Below, one piece after another: positions 49,609 to 57,634 of a stretch of 60,570 bases of DNA (within the stretch, counting starts at the first letter, position 1; the number at the start of each line of letters is the position of its first letter). The notes beneath the pieces are model-generated. The model was not told the origin of the DNA and made no database searches. It saw nothing but the letters and a program-made list of their open reading frames with translations. Position numbers and translations under genes: made by a program. The DNA is taken from the NCBI RefSeq assembly GCF_001613005.1, contig NZ_BDBN01000066.1:1-60570 (forward strand), in the 5' to 3' direction. The DNA is from Nocardia nova NBRC 15556. Lineage in GTDB: Bacteria; Actinomycetota; Actinomycetes; Mycobacteriales; Mycobacteriaceae.

Positions 49609-49992
49609 ATGACCGTTGCGAACGCTCTCGCCATCACCAGTCATGTCGATACGGCCAAACTGCGTCCGGCGGAGCTGGCGCGACAACTCGTCCAACATCT
49701 GGGTCCCACGCTGGTGGCGTTGATCGCCGGAGTCCGCGACCGCAAGCTGCCGCACAAGTGGTCCCATGCCGAAGGGCCGACGCCCCGGGATGCCGCACTG
49801 GCTCGCCTGCAGGTCGCGCATCGGTGCTGGATCATCCTGGCGACCGCCGAGGACAGCGATGTGGCGCGGTCGTGGTTCATCGGAGCCAATCCGCGGCTGG
49901 GTGAGGAGTCGCCCGCCCTGGCGATCCGTACGGACCGATTCCGCGAGACCATCGCTGCCGCAGTCGCATTCGTCGACGGCTCGGACAACTGA
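49609..49992 (+). CDS. Xre/MbcA-like antitoxin
   Basis: This encodes 127 residues from ATG 49609 with GGAGGG 9 bases upstream. The pattern LVQHLGPTLVALIAGVRDRK (HTH-like), then AHRCWIILATAEDSDVARSW and FIGANPRLGEESPALAIR, is that of the Xre-type antitoxins with a ParS/MbcA C-terminal domain that neutralise RES toxins. The toxin gene follows 79 bases later on the same strand. In this family the antitoxin also binds operon DNA. Confidence 0.82.
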   Translation: MTVANALAITSHVDTAKLRPAELARQLVQHLGPTLVALIAGVRDRKLPHKWSHAEGPTPRDAALARLQVAHRCWIILATAEDSDVARSWFIGANPRLGEESPALAIRTDRFRETIAAAVAFVDGSDN

Positions 49993-50071
49993 CTCGGTCG
50001 ACCTGGCCGCGCGGGAAAGCTCCCTTTCGATAAACTTCCCCCTTTGGGAGGCTGTCGGAAGAGGGAGACCG

Positions 50072-50872
50072 GTGTCTGTGCGCGAAACCCGAAATGCTCG
50101 GCGCTGCGCCAAGACCGGATTCGCGCTTCTCCCCGCGGCGTCTCGCGAGGTCTATCGGCTGGCGAAACCTTCCTATGGACCGCTCAATCCGCTCCAGCGC
50201 GGGATTTCCAGCGACGAATCACGGGCGGAGTGGAACCGCTACGACGTCGAAGGTCAGCAGACCGTGTACGCCGCCAGTACCGAACAGGGCGCGTACGGAG
50301 AGCTTCTCGCACCCCTCAAACCGAAACTTCCCCGGCGCGCGTCCCACTATTTCGACGATGTCGGCTCCGACGACGAGCTCGAATCGCTGATCAAAGAGGA
50401 ATGGCAGAGTTCGGGATATCGGCCGCCCCGCGAGCTGAACATGTTGTGGCTCAGCGAATATCGGCTCTACCATCTGACGCTGCCGACGCACGGATGGTTC
50501 ATCGATATCGAGGCGGCCTCCAGCCTCTCGGCGATCGCGCGATATGCCCCGATCGCACTCGTGGAGCGCGGCCTGCGGGAGGTCACGGTCGCCGAACTGC
50601 GTGGCGGCGAGCGCTGGCTCACGACGGCGATCTCCACGCGGATCTGGCAGATCACGCTCGACGACGACAGCCTCGCGCACGGGATCGCCTACGGTTCGCG
50701 GCACGGCAGCGAATGGGACTGCTGGGCCATCTGGCTGCGCCGGACCGGACTCGCGCACACCTCCAACGGACTCGTCACGTCGGCGGATCCGGGCGTGGAG
50801 GTGCTGCCTCCGCCGATCAACCCGGCCCTGCAGGCGATTCTGACGGCCTACGATCTGACCGTGAGCTGGTAG
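50072..50872 (+). CDS. RES-domain toxin
   Basis: This encodes 266 residues from GTG 50072 with GAGGGAG upstream. The RES domain carries the expected Arg (EVYRLAKPSYGPLNP), Tyr (QTVYAASTEQ) and Glu (AYGELLAPL) residues near its N-terminus. RES toxins such as MbcT degrade NAD+, arresting growth when not bound by the antitoxin. At 266 residues it is longer than the typical 150-200, with an extra C-terminal part (SRHGSEWDCWAIWLRRTGLA). Together with the preceding gene it forms a type II system. Confidence 0.82.
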   Translation: MSVRETRNARRCAKTGFALLPAASREVYRLAKPSYGPLNPLQRGISSDESRAEWNRYDVEGQQTVYAASTEQGAYGELLAPLKPKLPRRASHYFDDVGSDDELESLIKEEWQSSGYRPPRELNMLWLSEYRLYHLTLPTHGWFIDIEAASSLSAIARYAPIALVERGLREVTVAELRGGERWLTTAISTRIWQITLDDDSLAHGIAYGSRHGSEWDCWAIWLRRTGLAHTSNGLVTSADPGVEVLPPPINPALQAILTAYDLTVSW

Positions 50873-50938
50873 GTCGCGGCTCGTGGCGGTCGCGAGCGCC
50901 CGATCCGGCGCAGCTGAAATTCGCCGGCGCGGCACCGC

Positions 50939-50944
50939 TAGCAT
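50939..50944 (+). promoter_or_regulatory. -10 element for leaderless gpm1 mRNA
   Basis: TAGCAT is followed by 7 bases and then ATG 50952. No ribosome binding site precedes that ATG. Confidence 0.55.
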
Positions 50945-50951
50945 GACCTGC

Positions 50952-51689
50952 ATGACGTACACCCTCGTGTTGCTGCGCCACGGCGAAAGCGAATGGAATG
51001 CTCTCAATCTGTTCACCGGCTGGGTGGATGTGCACCTGACCGACAAGGGTGTCGCCGAGGGTAAACGGGCCGGTGAACTGCTGGCCGAGCACGGCATCCT
51101 GCCCGATATCGTCTACACCTCGCTGCTGCGCCGGGCGATCAGCACCGCGAATATCGCCCTGGACGCCGCGGATCGGCACTGGATTCCGGTGGTCCGCGAC
51201 TGGCGGCTCAACGAGCGGCACTACGGCGCGCTGCAGGGTAAGAACAAGGCGCAGATCCGCGATCAGTACGGCGACGACCAGTTCATGATGTGGCGCCGCA
51301 GCTACGACACCCCGCCCCCGCCCATCGAGGCCGACAGCGAATACAGCCAGAGCGGCGACGCGCGCTACGCCGGTATCGACGTGCCGGCGACCGAATGCCT
51401 GAAGGACGTCGTCGCCCGCATGGTGCCGTATTGGGAGTCCACGATTTCCCGCGATCTGGTGGCCGGAAAGACCGTTCTGGTTGCGGCGCACGGAAATTCG
51501 CTGCGCGCACTGGTGAAACATCTGGACGGTATTTCCGACGAGGATATCGCCGGCCTCAACATTCCCACGGGTATTCCGCTGCGCTACGAACTGGACGAGA
51601 ATCTGCGTCCGATCGGTCCCGCGGCGTATCTGGACCCCGAGGCGGCAGCCGCGGGTGCGGCCGCGGTCGCGAGCCAGGGCGGTAAATAA
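50952..51689 (+). CDS. gpmA: 2,3-bisphosphoglycerate-dependent phosphoglycerate mutase
   Basis: This 245-residue glycolytic enzyme interconverts 3- and 2-phosphoglycerate through a phospho-His. The catalytic motif is LLRHGESEWNALNLFTGW (His near residue 10) and the second His is in AAHGNSLRAL. ATG 50952 gives the family N-terminus MTYTLVLLRHG; ATG 50943 adds three residues. It precedes senX3-regX3 as in M. tuberculosis, though a 2-kb hydrolase gene is inserted here. Confidence 0.96.
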   Translation: MTYTLVLLRHGESEWNALNLFTGWVDVHLTDKGVAEGKRAGELLAEHGILPDIVYTSLLRRAISTANIALDAADRHWIPVVRDWRLNERHYGALQGKNKAQIRDQYGDDQFMMWRRSYDTPPPPIEADSEYSQSGDARYAGIDVPATECLKDVVARMVPYWESTISRDLVAGKTVLVAAHGNSLRALVKHLDGISDEDIAGLNIPTGIPLRYELDENLRPIGPAAYLDPEAAAAGAAAVASQGGK

Positions 51690-51710
51690 ACCGGATTCCC
51701 GCACTTTCCG

Positions 51711-51739
51711 ACGCGCCGCGGTCATCGACCGCGGCGCGT
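51711..51739 (+). terminator. gpmA terminator
   Basis: ACGCGCCGCGGTC and GACCGCGGCGCGT form a perfect 13-bp stem around ATC. Only a short T-containing tail follows. Confidence 0.75.
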
Positions 51740-52027
51740 TGTCGTATATCTCGAACCCGCTGCGTGCGTACGGTTTCCGAATGTCGAAGTTCCCTCGGTC
51801 GCGCGTATGAATATGCGATACTCAGCGTTTTGTGAGCTGCATCTCTTCTGCCGATTCGTAGCTATCGAATTGCCGAGCGGCGGTTCGTGCCCCGATGCGC
51901 ACCGCCGGTAGTAGCGTCCGGGCCGGTGGGGAGTGGTGTGGATAACTTCCGGTAGGTAAACCGCCGGGCTTTCCGCTGGTCATCGACGTGGATGAGGGGC
52001 TGAGAAGTTGAGAGTTTTTTCTTGCAG

Positions 52028-52072
52028 AAGTTGTAACCGCTGGTTTGCAACTTACTCCGCAGTAGATACACT
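52028..52072 (+). promoter_or_regulatory. promoter and operator of the CocE-type hydrolase
   Basis: AAGTTG (52028-52033) and CAACTT (52048-52053) form an inverted repeat with a 14-base centre. TTGCAA (52045-52050), 16 bases and TACACT (52067-52072) make a promoter whose -35 lies inside the right arm, so a repressor bound here would block it. Confidence 0.55.
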
Positions 52073-52111
52073 CTCGGGCGTTCGACCATTTCGAGAGGCG
52101 GATCACGTTCG

Positions 52112-54163
52112 ATGAAGTACGCGTTACGCGCCACAGTCGCTGCCGTCGCCGCCGCGGTGACCGTCCCGTTCTTCGCCACTCCGGCTCAGGCCGGGCCCGT
52201 CGCGACCGGTCCGGACGGCGGTGCCGCCGGCGCCGCGTGGACCGCCACCGAGGACGGCCCGCAGCAGTATCCGAACATCCACATCGACTGGGATGTGCCG
52301 ATCACCATGAGCGACGGCACGGTGCTGAAGGGCAATGTGTACCGGCCCGCCGATGCCGCCAGCCGTCCGGTCGACACCCGCACGCCGGTCGTCGTGAACA
52401 TGACGCCCTACACCAAACTGGTCTCGAATCTGGCCGACCACGCGGGCTCGGTTCCGGGGCTGTCCGACGCGCTGCTGGGGTTGTTCCGCCAGATCGACAT
52501 GAGCGGCACCGCGCTGTCCGGGGTCACCGATCTGACCAAGGCCTTCGGCGGCGGCGAGCTGCGCAACTTCTCCGTCGACCGGCAGCTGATCAAGAGCGGT
52601 TACACCCAGGTCGTGGTCGATGTCCGCGGCACCGGCTTCTCGCAGGGCGAATGGGATATGTTGCGCCAACGCGAGCAGCAGGACACCGTGGAGGTGATCG
52701 ACTGGGCTTCGCGGCAACCGTGGTCGGACGGCAAGGTCGGGATGACCGGCATTTCCTATTCGGGCATCAATCAGGTGCAGGTGGCGGAGAAGCAGCCGCC
52801 CGCGCTGAAGGCGATTTTCCCGGTGGTGCCCGGCAGCGATCTGGTCGACGATGTTCTCGCCCCCGGCGGCGGCTTCGGGTTCAACTTCATTCCGCTGTGG
52901 CTCACCGCGATCAACACCCTCAAATGGGTGCCGGACGTGCAGTCGATCGTGACCGGAAAATTCGACAGCACGTGGCTGAACGACCGGATCAGCGATCCGT
53001 ACACCTATATGGATGTACTGCTGAGTGCCTACACCAACACCGATATGAACACCCTCGATCCGCGGGTGAAGAACATGTTGAACGACATGTCCTCGGAACG
53101 GCAGGCGTGGATCGGTGATCCGGGCCGGATTCAGGTGCCGACCTTCGTCACCGGCGGGTGGCACGATCTGTTCACCTACTCCGAATCCAAGATCTACAAC
53201 CGGATTCCGCTCCCGCCCGGGCAGAAGCAACTGTTCATGGGCAACACCTACCACCTCAACTCGGGCAACGAGTACGGCAAGCCCGGTCTGCCGCCGCGGC
53301 TGGACGTACTGCAGCGCGCGTGGTTCGACAAGTGGCTCAAGGGAATCGACAACGGCATCGACACCTACGGTCCGGTGACGCTGCGCGAACAGGGCGGCGG
53401 CTGGATCACCCAGGGCGGTTTCGGACCGTCGGCGCCGGCCGAGGAGGCCGCGAAGTACCGTCGCATGTACCTGTCGGGCGACCGCAGCGGTACCGCGAAC
53501 AGTGTCTACGACGGCTCGCTGACCGGCGAATTCACCGGTGCGCCGACACGTCTGACGGTGGCGCCCGGGCTCACCACGCTGTGCTCCAACGATGCCGCGC
53601 AGGCGACCGCCGGTGTGCTCGCCGTCATCGACGGCTGCGGCAAGGACTCGCGCATCGCGGAAACCAACGCGCTGACCTTCACCAGCGCCCCGGTCGCCGG
53701 GGAGACCACCATCTCGGGCCCGATCGCGGTGCGGCTCAACACCGTTCAGGACGCCGCCGACGGGTATTGGACGGTGACGGTCAACGACGTCGCGCCGGAC
53801 GGGCAGTCGACCGTGCTGTCCTCGGGGCAACTGATGGCCTCGCTACGTGAGGTCGACGAGGCGAACAGCACCCGGTCCGAGAACGGCGACTACACCGACC
53901 CGCGGGCCTACACCTCGCTGGACAAGCGGCAGCCGACGGTTCCCGGCGAAGTGACCGAACTGAACATCGCGCTGCCCGCCACGCAGGCCGTCCTCGCGCC
54001 CGGCCATCGCCTGCGGGTGGACGTGTTCGCCGGCAACTTCCCCAAGGGCCTGCCGATCGCGCCGATGCTCGCGGACACCGGCCTAAAACCCGAACACCTG
54101 CAACTGGATCCGAATGCCCCTAGCTTCGTGAACATCCCGGTCAAGGGAGACTCCGGCTGGTGA
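52112..54163 (+). CDS. secreted CocE/NonD family (X-Pro dipeptidyl-peptidase-like) hydrolase
   Basis: This encodes 683 residues. The signal peptide is MKYALRATVAAVAAAVTVPF with cleavage near AQAGP. The S15-type catalytic domain has GISYSG (Ser nucleophile) after VVVDVRGTGFSQGEWD. An alpha cap precedes the acid and His region (GGWHDLFTYSE). A C-terminal jelly-roll domain with LRVDVFAGNFPK ends the protein. Such enzymes cleave esters or amides such as cocaine, glutaryl-7-ACA or X-Pro peptides. It is exported. AGAGGCGG lies before ATG 52112. A terminator follows at 54186. Confidence 0.9.
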   Translation: MKYALRATVAAVAAAVTVPFFATPAQAGPVATGPDGGAAGAAWTATEDGPQQYPNIHIDWDVPITMSDGTVLKGNVYRPADAASRPVDTRTPVVVNMTPYTKLVSNLADHAGSVPGLSDALLGLFRQIDMSGTALSGVTDLTKAFGGGELRNFSVDRQLIKSGYTQVVVDVRGTGFSQGEWDMLRQREQQDTVEVIDWASRQPWSDGKVGMTGISYSGINQVQVAEKQPPALKAIFPVVPGSDLVDDVLAPGGGFGFNFIPLWLTAINTLKWVPDVQSIVTGKFDSTWLNDRISDPYTYMDVLLSAYTNTDMNTLDPRVKNMLNDMSSERQAWIGDPGRIQVPTFVTGGWHDLFTYSESKIYNRIPLPPGQKQLFMGNTYHLNSGNEYGKPGLPPRLDVLQRAWFDKWLKGIDNGIDTYGPVTLREQGGGWITQGGFGPSAPAEEAAKYRRMYLSGDRSGTANSVYDGSLTGEFTGAPTRLTVAPGLTTLCSNDAAQATAGVLAVIDGCGKDSRIAETNALTFTSAPVAGETTISGPIAVRLNTVQDAADGYWTVTVNDVAPDGQSTVLSSGQLMASLREVDEANSTRSENGDYTDPRAYTSLDKRQPTVPGEVTELNIALPATQAVLAPGHRLRVDVFAGNFPKGLPIAPMLADTGLKPEHLQLDPNAPSFVNIPVKGDSGW

Positions 54164-54185
54164 GCCGGTAGGAGGCTCCCCGACG

Positions 54186-54225
54186 GTCCCGGGAACGTAC
54201 AACGGCGTACGTACCCGGGACTTTT
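54186..54225 (+). terminator. terminator of the CocE-type hydrolase gene
   Basis: GTCCCGGG (54186-54193) pairs with CCCGGGAC (54214-54221) and an inner ACGTAC/GTACGT stem adds 6 pairs. TTTT follows. Confidence 0.8.
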
Positions 54226-54508
54226 CGTCTCCGGCCGGTGTCGGCGGTGCGAGATTGAGGCGCACCTCACACTCGGCGCGGGTCGCTGGACGAGCGCCGC
54301 GGCGGATCGACACGCCGGAGGTGTTCACGCGCGATTCGCGCGGACTCCAGATGTGCGGTGCCGCAAGGAAAACTGTTCGCGCGACCATTGCCCGGCGGCC
54401 GAAAACCGCCGGTCGGGGCCGATCCGGGGCTCGGCCAACTTTGTGTGAACACCCGGCCAACGATCGCGGAATCAGCCGTGACCTGCGCGAAACTTCGTCA
54501 ACCCGGGT

Positions 54509-54536
54509 TTGGAGTACGTGTCCGCGACCGTACGAT
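54509..54536 (+). promoter_or_regulatory. senX3 promoter, leaderless type
   Basis: TTGGAG (54509-54514), 16 bases and TACGAT (54531-54536) are followed by 7 bases and GTG 54544. No ribosome binding site precedes that GTG. Confidence 0.5.
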
Positions 54537-54543
54537 TCTCTAT

Positions 54544-55794
54544 GTGAGCGTTCCCCAGGCCGTGCTGCTTGCAGTCCTCGCGGCCGTAGTCGGTCTGGCC
54601 GTGGGTGGCCTGGTCATCCCGTACATGAACGCCAGGCAAGCCGAGCGTCGAGCGGCCGAATCCGGCCTGACCATGTCGCAGGTCCTGGATCTGATCGTGC
54701 TGGCCTCCGAGAGCGGCATCGCCGTGGTGGACGAATATCGCGACGTGGTGCTGGTCAATCCGCGCGCCGAGGAACTGGGCCTGGTCCGCAACCGGTTGCT
54801 GGACGAACGCGCGTGGGCGGCGGTGGAGAAGGTGATCGCCACCGGCGAGGATGTCGAGTTCGACCAGACGCTGAAGAATCCGCTGCCCGGCCGCAACAGC
54901 ATCGCCGTGCGCGGTGTGGCCCGCCCGCTCTCGCGCGGTGATTCGAACTTCGTCGTGCTGTTCGCCGACGACGACTCCGAACAGGCCCGTATGGAGGCCA
55001 CCCGCCGCGATTTCGTCGCCAATGTCAGCCATGAGCTCAAGACGCCGGTCGGCGCCATGAGTCTGCTCGCCGAGGCCATGCTGGAGTCGGCCGACGATCC
55101 GGATTCGGTGCGGCATTTCGGGCAGCGTCTGGTCAGCGAATCGAACCGGATGGGCAAGATGGTCACCGAGTTGATCGCGCTCTCGCGGCTGCAGGGGGCC
55201 GAGAAGCTGCCGCAGCTCGAGGCGGTCGACGTCGACACCGTGGTCAATGCCGCGATCGAACGGTCGCGTACCGCCGCCGAGGCCGCCGGAATCACCGTCA
55301 GCACCGATGCCAACAGTGGACTGGAAATACTCGGCGACGAAACTCTGCTCGTGACGGCGCTGTCGAATCTGGTCGAGAACGCGATCAACTATTCGCCGAA
55401 GGGCTCGCACGTATCGGTGAGCCGGTCGCTGCGCAACGGCCACGTCAATATCGCGGTCACCGATCGCGGCATCGGTATCGCCAAGGAAGACCAGGAACGG
55501 GTCTTCGAACGTTTCTTCCGCGCGGACAAGGCGCGTTCGCGCGCCACCGGCGGAACCGGACTCGGGCTGGCTATCGTCAAACACGTGGCCGCCAATCACA
55601 ACGGGGAAATCACGTTGTGGAGCAAATTGGGTACCGGTTCCACGTTCACGCTGCGTATTCCCGCGGTCGAATCAGGCAACCAGAATTCCGCCGCCCCGGC
55701 GGAGAGGAAGAGCCCCACCGCAATCGGGGTGGGCAAGAACGACGACGGTCCGCGCCGGCGGACCGGACAAAACGGTGTGGAGGCAACCCGATGA
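54544..55794 (+). CDS. senX3: sensor histidine kinase SenX3
   Basis: This 416-residue phosphate-responsive sensor kinase has a single N-terminal hydrophobic segment (AVLLAVLAAVVGLAVGGLVI), a PAS-like domain (about residues 45-130) and a HisKA motif VSHELKTPVG with phospho-His163. The HATPase block has NLVENAINYSPKG, DRGIGI and GGTGLGLAIVKH. The C-terminal 45 residues are low-complexity. It phosphorylates RegX3 when phosphate is scarce, as in mycobacteria. GTG 54544 gives a length close to that of M. tuberculosis SenX3 (410). Its stop overlaps regX3 (ATGA). Confidence 0.95.
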   Translation: MSVPQAVLLAVLAAVVGLAVGGLVIPYMNARQAERRAAESGLTMSQVLDLIVLASESGIAVVDEYRDVVLVNPRAEELGLVRNRLLDERAWAAVEKVIATGEDVEFDQTLKNPLPGRNSIAVRGVARPLSRGDSNFVVLFADDDSEQARMEATRRDFVANVSHELKTPVGAMSLLAEAMLESADDPDSVRHFGQRLVSESNRMGKMVTELIALSRLQGAEKLPQLEAVDVDTVVNAAIERSRTAAEAAGITVSTDANSGLEILGDETLLVTALSNLVENAINYSPKGSHVSVSRSLRNGHVNIAVTDRGIGIAKEDQERVFERFFRADKARSRATGGTGLGLAIVKHVAANHNGEITLWSKLGTGSTFTLRIPAVESGNQNSAAPAERKSPTAIGVGKNDDGPRRRTGQNGVEATR

Positions 55795-56480
55795 CCAGTG
55801 TGTTGATCGTCGAGGACGAGGAGTCGCTGGCCGATCCGCTCGCGTTCCTGCTGCGCAAGGAGGGCTTCGAGGTCACGGTCGTGGGCGACGGGCCATCCGC
55901 GCTGTCGGAATTCGACCGCTCCGGCGCCGACATCGTCCTGCTGGATCTGATGCTGCCCGGGATGAGCGGCACCGACGTGTGCAAGCAGCTGCGCACCCGC
56001 AGCAGTGTGCCGGTGATCATGGTGACCGCCCGCGACAGTGAAATCGACAAGGTGGTCGGCCTGGAACTGGGCGCCGACGATTACGTCACCAAGCCGTACT
56101 CCTCACGCGAGCTGATCGCCCGCATCCGGGCGGTGCTGCGCCGCGGCGCCGGTGAGGAGATGGACGGGTCCGGCGAGAGCGGCGTCCTCGAGGCCGGCCC
56201 GGTGCGCATGGATGTGGACCGCCACACCGTGCAGGTCAACGGCAAATCGGTGACGTTGCCGCTGAAGGAATTCGATCTGCTGGAATACCTGCTGCGCAAT
56301 TCCGGCCGGGTGCTGACCCGCGGCCAGCTGATCGACCGCGTCTGGGGTGCCGATTACGTCGGCGACACCAAGACCCTGGACGTCCACGTCAAGCGGCTGC
56401 GTTCGAAGATCGAGGCCGATCCGGCCAAGCCCGAACATCTGGTGACCGTGCGCGGGCTCGGGTACAAACTCGAGGCCTGA
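55791..56480 (+). CDS. regX3: response regulator RegX3
   Basis: This 229-residue OmpR/PhoB-type regulator has its phospho-acceptor Asp52 in VLLDLMLPG, an acidic pocket in IVEDEES and Lys in TKPYSS. The C-terminal winged helix (LKEFDLLEYLLRNSGRVLTR, then DVHVKRLRSKIE) binds promoters of phosphate-starvation genes. GGAGG precedes ATG 55791, which overlaps the senX3 stop by four bases; M. tuberculosis has a MIRU repeat between the two genes instead. Confidence 0.96.
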   Translation: MTSVLIVEDEESLADPLAFLLRKEGFEVTVVGDGPSALSEFDRSGADIVLLDLMLPGMSGTDVCKQLRTRSSVPVIMVTARDSEIDKVVGLELGADDYVTKPYSSRELIARIRAVLRRGAGEEMDGSGESGVLEAGPVRMDVDRHTVQVNGKSVTLPLKEFDLLEYLLRNSGRVLTRGQLIDRVWGADYVGDTKTLDVHVKRLRSKIEADPAKPEHLVTVRGLGYKLEA

Positions 56481-56496
56481 TTCTCGCCGGTACGAG

Positions 56497-56529
56497 AAAG
56501 CCGCGAGGCCCGAGGGCCTCGCGGCTTTT
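56497..56529 (+). terminator. regX3 terminator
   Basis: A stem of about 14 bp (AAAGCCGCGAGGCC with its complement) closes on CGAG and is followed by TTTT, a classical intrinsic terminator. It can also serve the convergent secreted-protein gene. Confidence 0.88.
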
Positions 56530-56575
56530 CCGTATCGACGCTGAGCTGATCGACGCCGAGCTGCTGAGGGTTCTG

Positions 56576-56905
56576 TTAGACGACGTGCACCCAGGCGATG
56601 CCGATCTGCGGCAGCTCCTGCTTCTGCAGCTGGAACCAGCCGAAGTCGTCACGCTGCCAGCAGTCGTCCAGCGGCGCGGTGTTGTCGTGGCAGGCGATCG
56701 GCTTGGAGGTGCCGTAGGGGCTCACGATGACCTGCTTGCCGTTGTCCTTCGCCGACAGCGCCGCCGGGTCGTTGTAGGCGACGAAGTTGTCGTTCTGCAG
56801 CGAGTAGTTGGCCGGATCGGTCATCGGGTCGGCGTGCGCGGCGGGAGCAAGGGTGAGGGCCGCACCCGCGGCGAGAGCGGCAGTAGCCAGGAATTTCCTC
56901 ATCAT
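56576..56905 (-). CDS. small secreted protein of unknown function
   Basis: This encodes 109 residues with a clear signal peptide (MMRKFLATAALAAGAALTLA, cleavage after AHA). The mature part of about 84 residues has two cysteines (IACHDNTAPLDDCW) that probably form a disulfide, and conserved aromatic residues (DDFGWFQLQ). I do not recognise the family. It converges with regX3 and lies downstream of the FMN reductase on the same strand. ATG 56905 or 56902 starts it. Confidence 0.75.
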   Translation of the reverse strand: MMRKFLATAALAAGAALTLAPAAHADPMTDPANYSLQNDNFVAYNDPAALSAKDNGKQVIVSPYGTSKPIACHDNTAPLDDCWQRDDFGWFQLQKQELPQIGIAWVHVV

Positions 56906-56968
56906 GACCTACACCTATCACGGGTATGTGAAGCGCGCATGGCGAGCCGATGACCGTACAGAGGTACT

Positions 56969-57610
56969 TCACAATTCCCGCGGCGCCGCCGCGGCCGAAA
57001 GATGTGCGCCGATCGCGGCGGCTGATTCGGCGAGAGCCTGTCGCACGGCCGCGTCCGAAACCGTTCCGTCGGCCCCGACCATGGCGCTCAGTACGGTAAT
57101 TCGCCGGCACGCCGATTCGATTTCCACCGCGCCGACATATCCCAGCACCGTGCGCAGCGAGGTGATCGCACCTTCACCGCGTCCGAGGGCCGCCACCGAA
57201 ATCCAGGCCACCGGTTTCTCGTGCAGATCCGCGTTGCCGACGGTCCACTCCAGCAGATTCTTCAGACTGCCGGGAATGAATCCCGCGTATTCGGGTGCGC
57301 AGAACACCACGGCATCGGCGGCCGCGAGTTGTTCACGCAGGGCCCGCACCGCCGGCGGGGCGGGTTGATCGCCCGGCACGAAGGCCGGAATCTCGACCAA
57401 CCCGGTGAACAATTCCGCGGTGAATGCCGGCGCGGCGAGATCGGCGAAGGTGCGCAGTGCGGCGGTGTTGGTGGAACCCGGCCGGGTACTTCCGGAAATC
57501 AACAGAATCCGAGGTGCGCCCGGGCGTGATCCCGGCGCGGAATCGGTTCCCGCGGATTCGTGCTCGACAACGGAGGACTCGGATGCCGGCATACCCGGCG
57601 CGTTACCCAT
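56969..57610 (-). CDS. NADPH-dependent FMN reductase family protein
   Basis: This 213-residue flavodoxin-like protein has FMN-phosphate loop SGSTRPGSTN (about residues 40-49) and the conserved PEYAGFIPGSLKNLLEW block. Such enzymes reduce FMN, quinones or azo compounds with NAD(P)H. The first 30 residues are a disordered Ser/Glu-rich extension, so a start at ATG 57592 or later is possible. It is 24 bases after the Rv0495c-like gene on the same strand, so co-transcription is likely. Confidence 0.87.
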   Translation of the reverse strand: MGNAPGMPASESSVVEHESAGTDSAPGSRPGAPRILLISGSTRPGSTNTAALRTFADLAAPAFTAELFTGLVEIPAFVPGDQPAPPAVRALREQLAAADAVVFCAPEYAGFIPGSLKNLLEWTVGNADLHEKPVAWISVAALGRGEGAITSLRTVLGYVGAVEIESACRRITVLSAMVGADGTVSDAAVRQALAESAAAIGAHLSAAAAPREL

Positions 57611-57634
57611 ATTCCTACGAAATGGGTTGGCGGA

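Larger units (their letters stand above)
51690..52111. other. intergenic region between gpmA and CocE-type hydrolase
   Basis: This 422-base stretch contains a gpmA terminator at 51711-51739. After about 51800 it becomes distinctly AT-rich, ending in a promoter with an overlapping palindrome at 52028-52072. Open frames on the minus strand here lack start signals and homology. Confidence 0.7.
54164..54543. other. intergenic region between CocE-type hydrolase and senX3
   Basis: This 380-base stretch has a terminator at 54186-54225 and the senX3 promoter at its right end. The middle is GC-rich without recognisable elements. A GTGTGAACACCC segment near 54443 is a weak candidate for a RegX3 binding site. 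Confidence 0.6.

Noticed and set aside
51822..52106. 94- and 105-codon minus-strand frames before the CocE-type gene
   Set aside because: They cover the AT-rich promoter region, lack ribosome binding sites and show no domain pattern.
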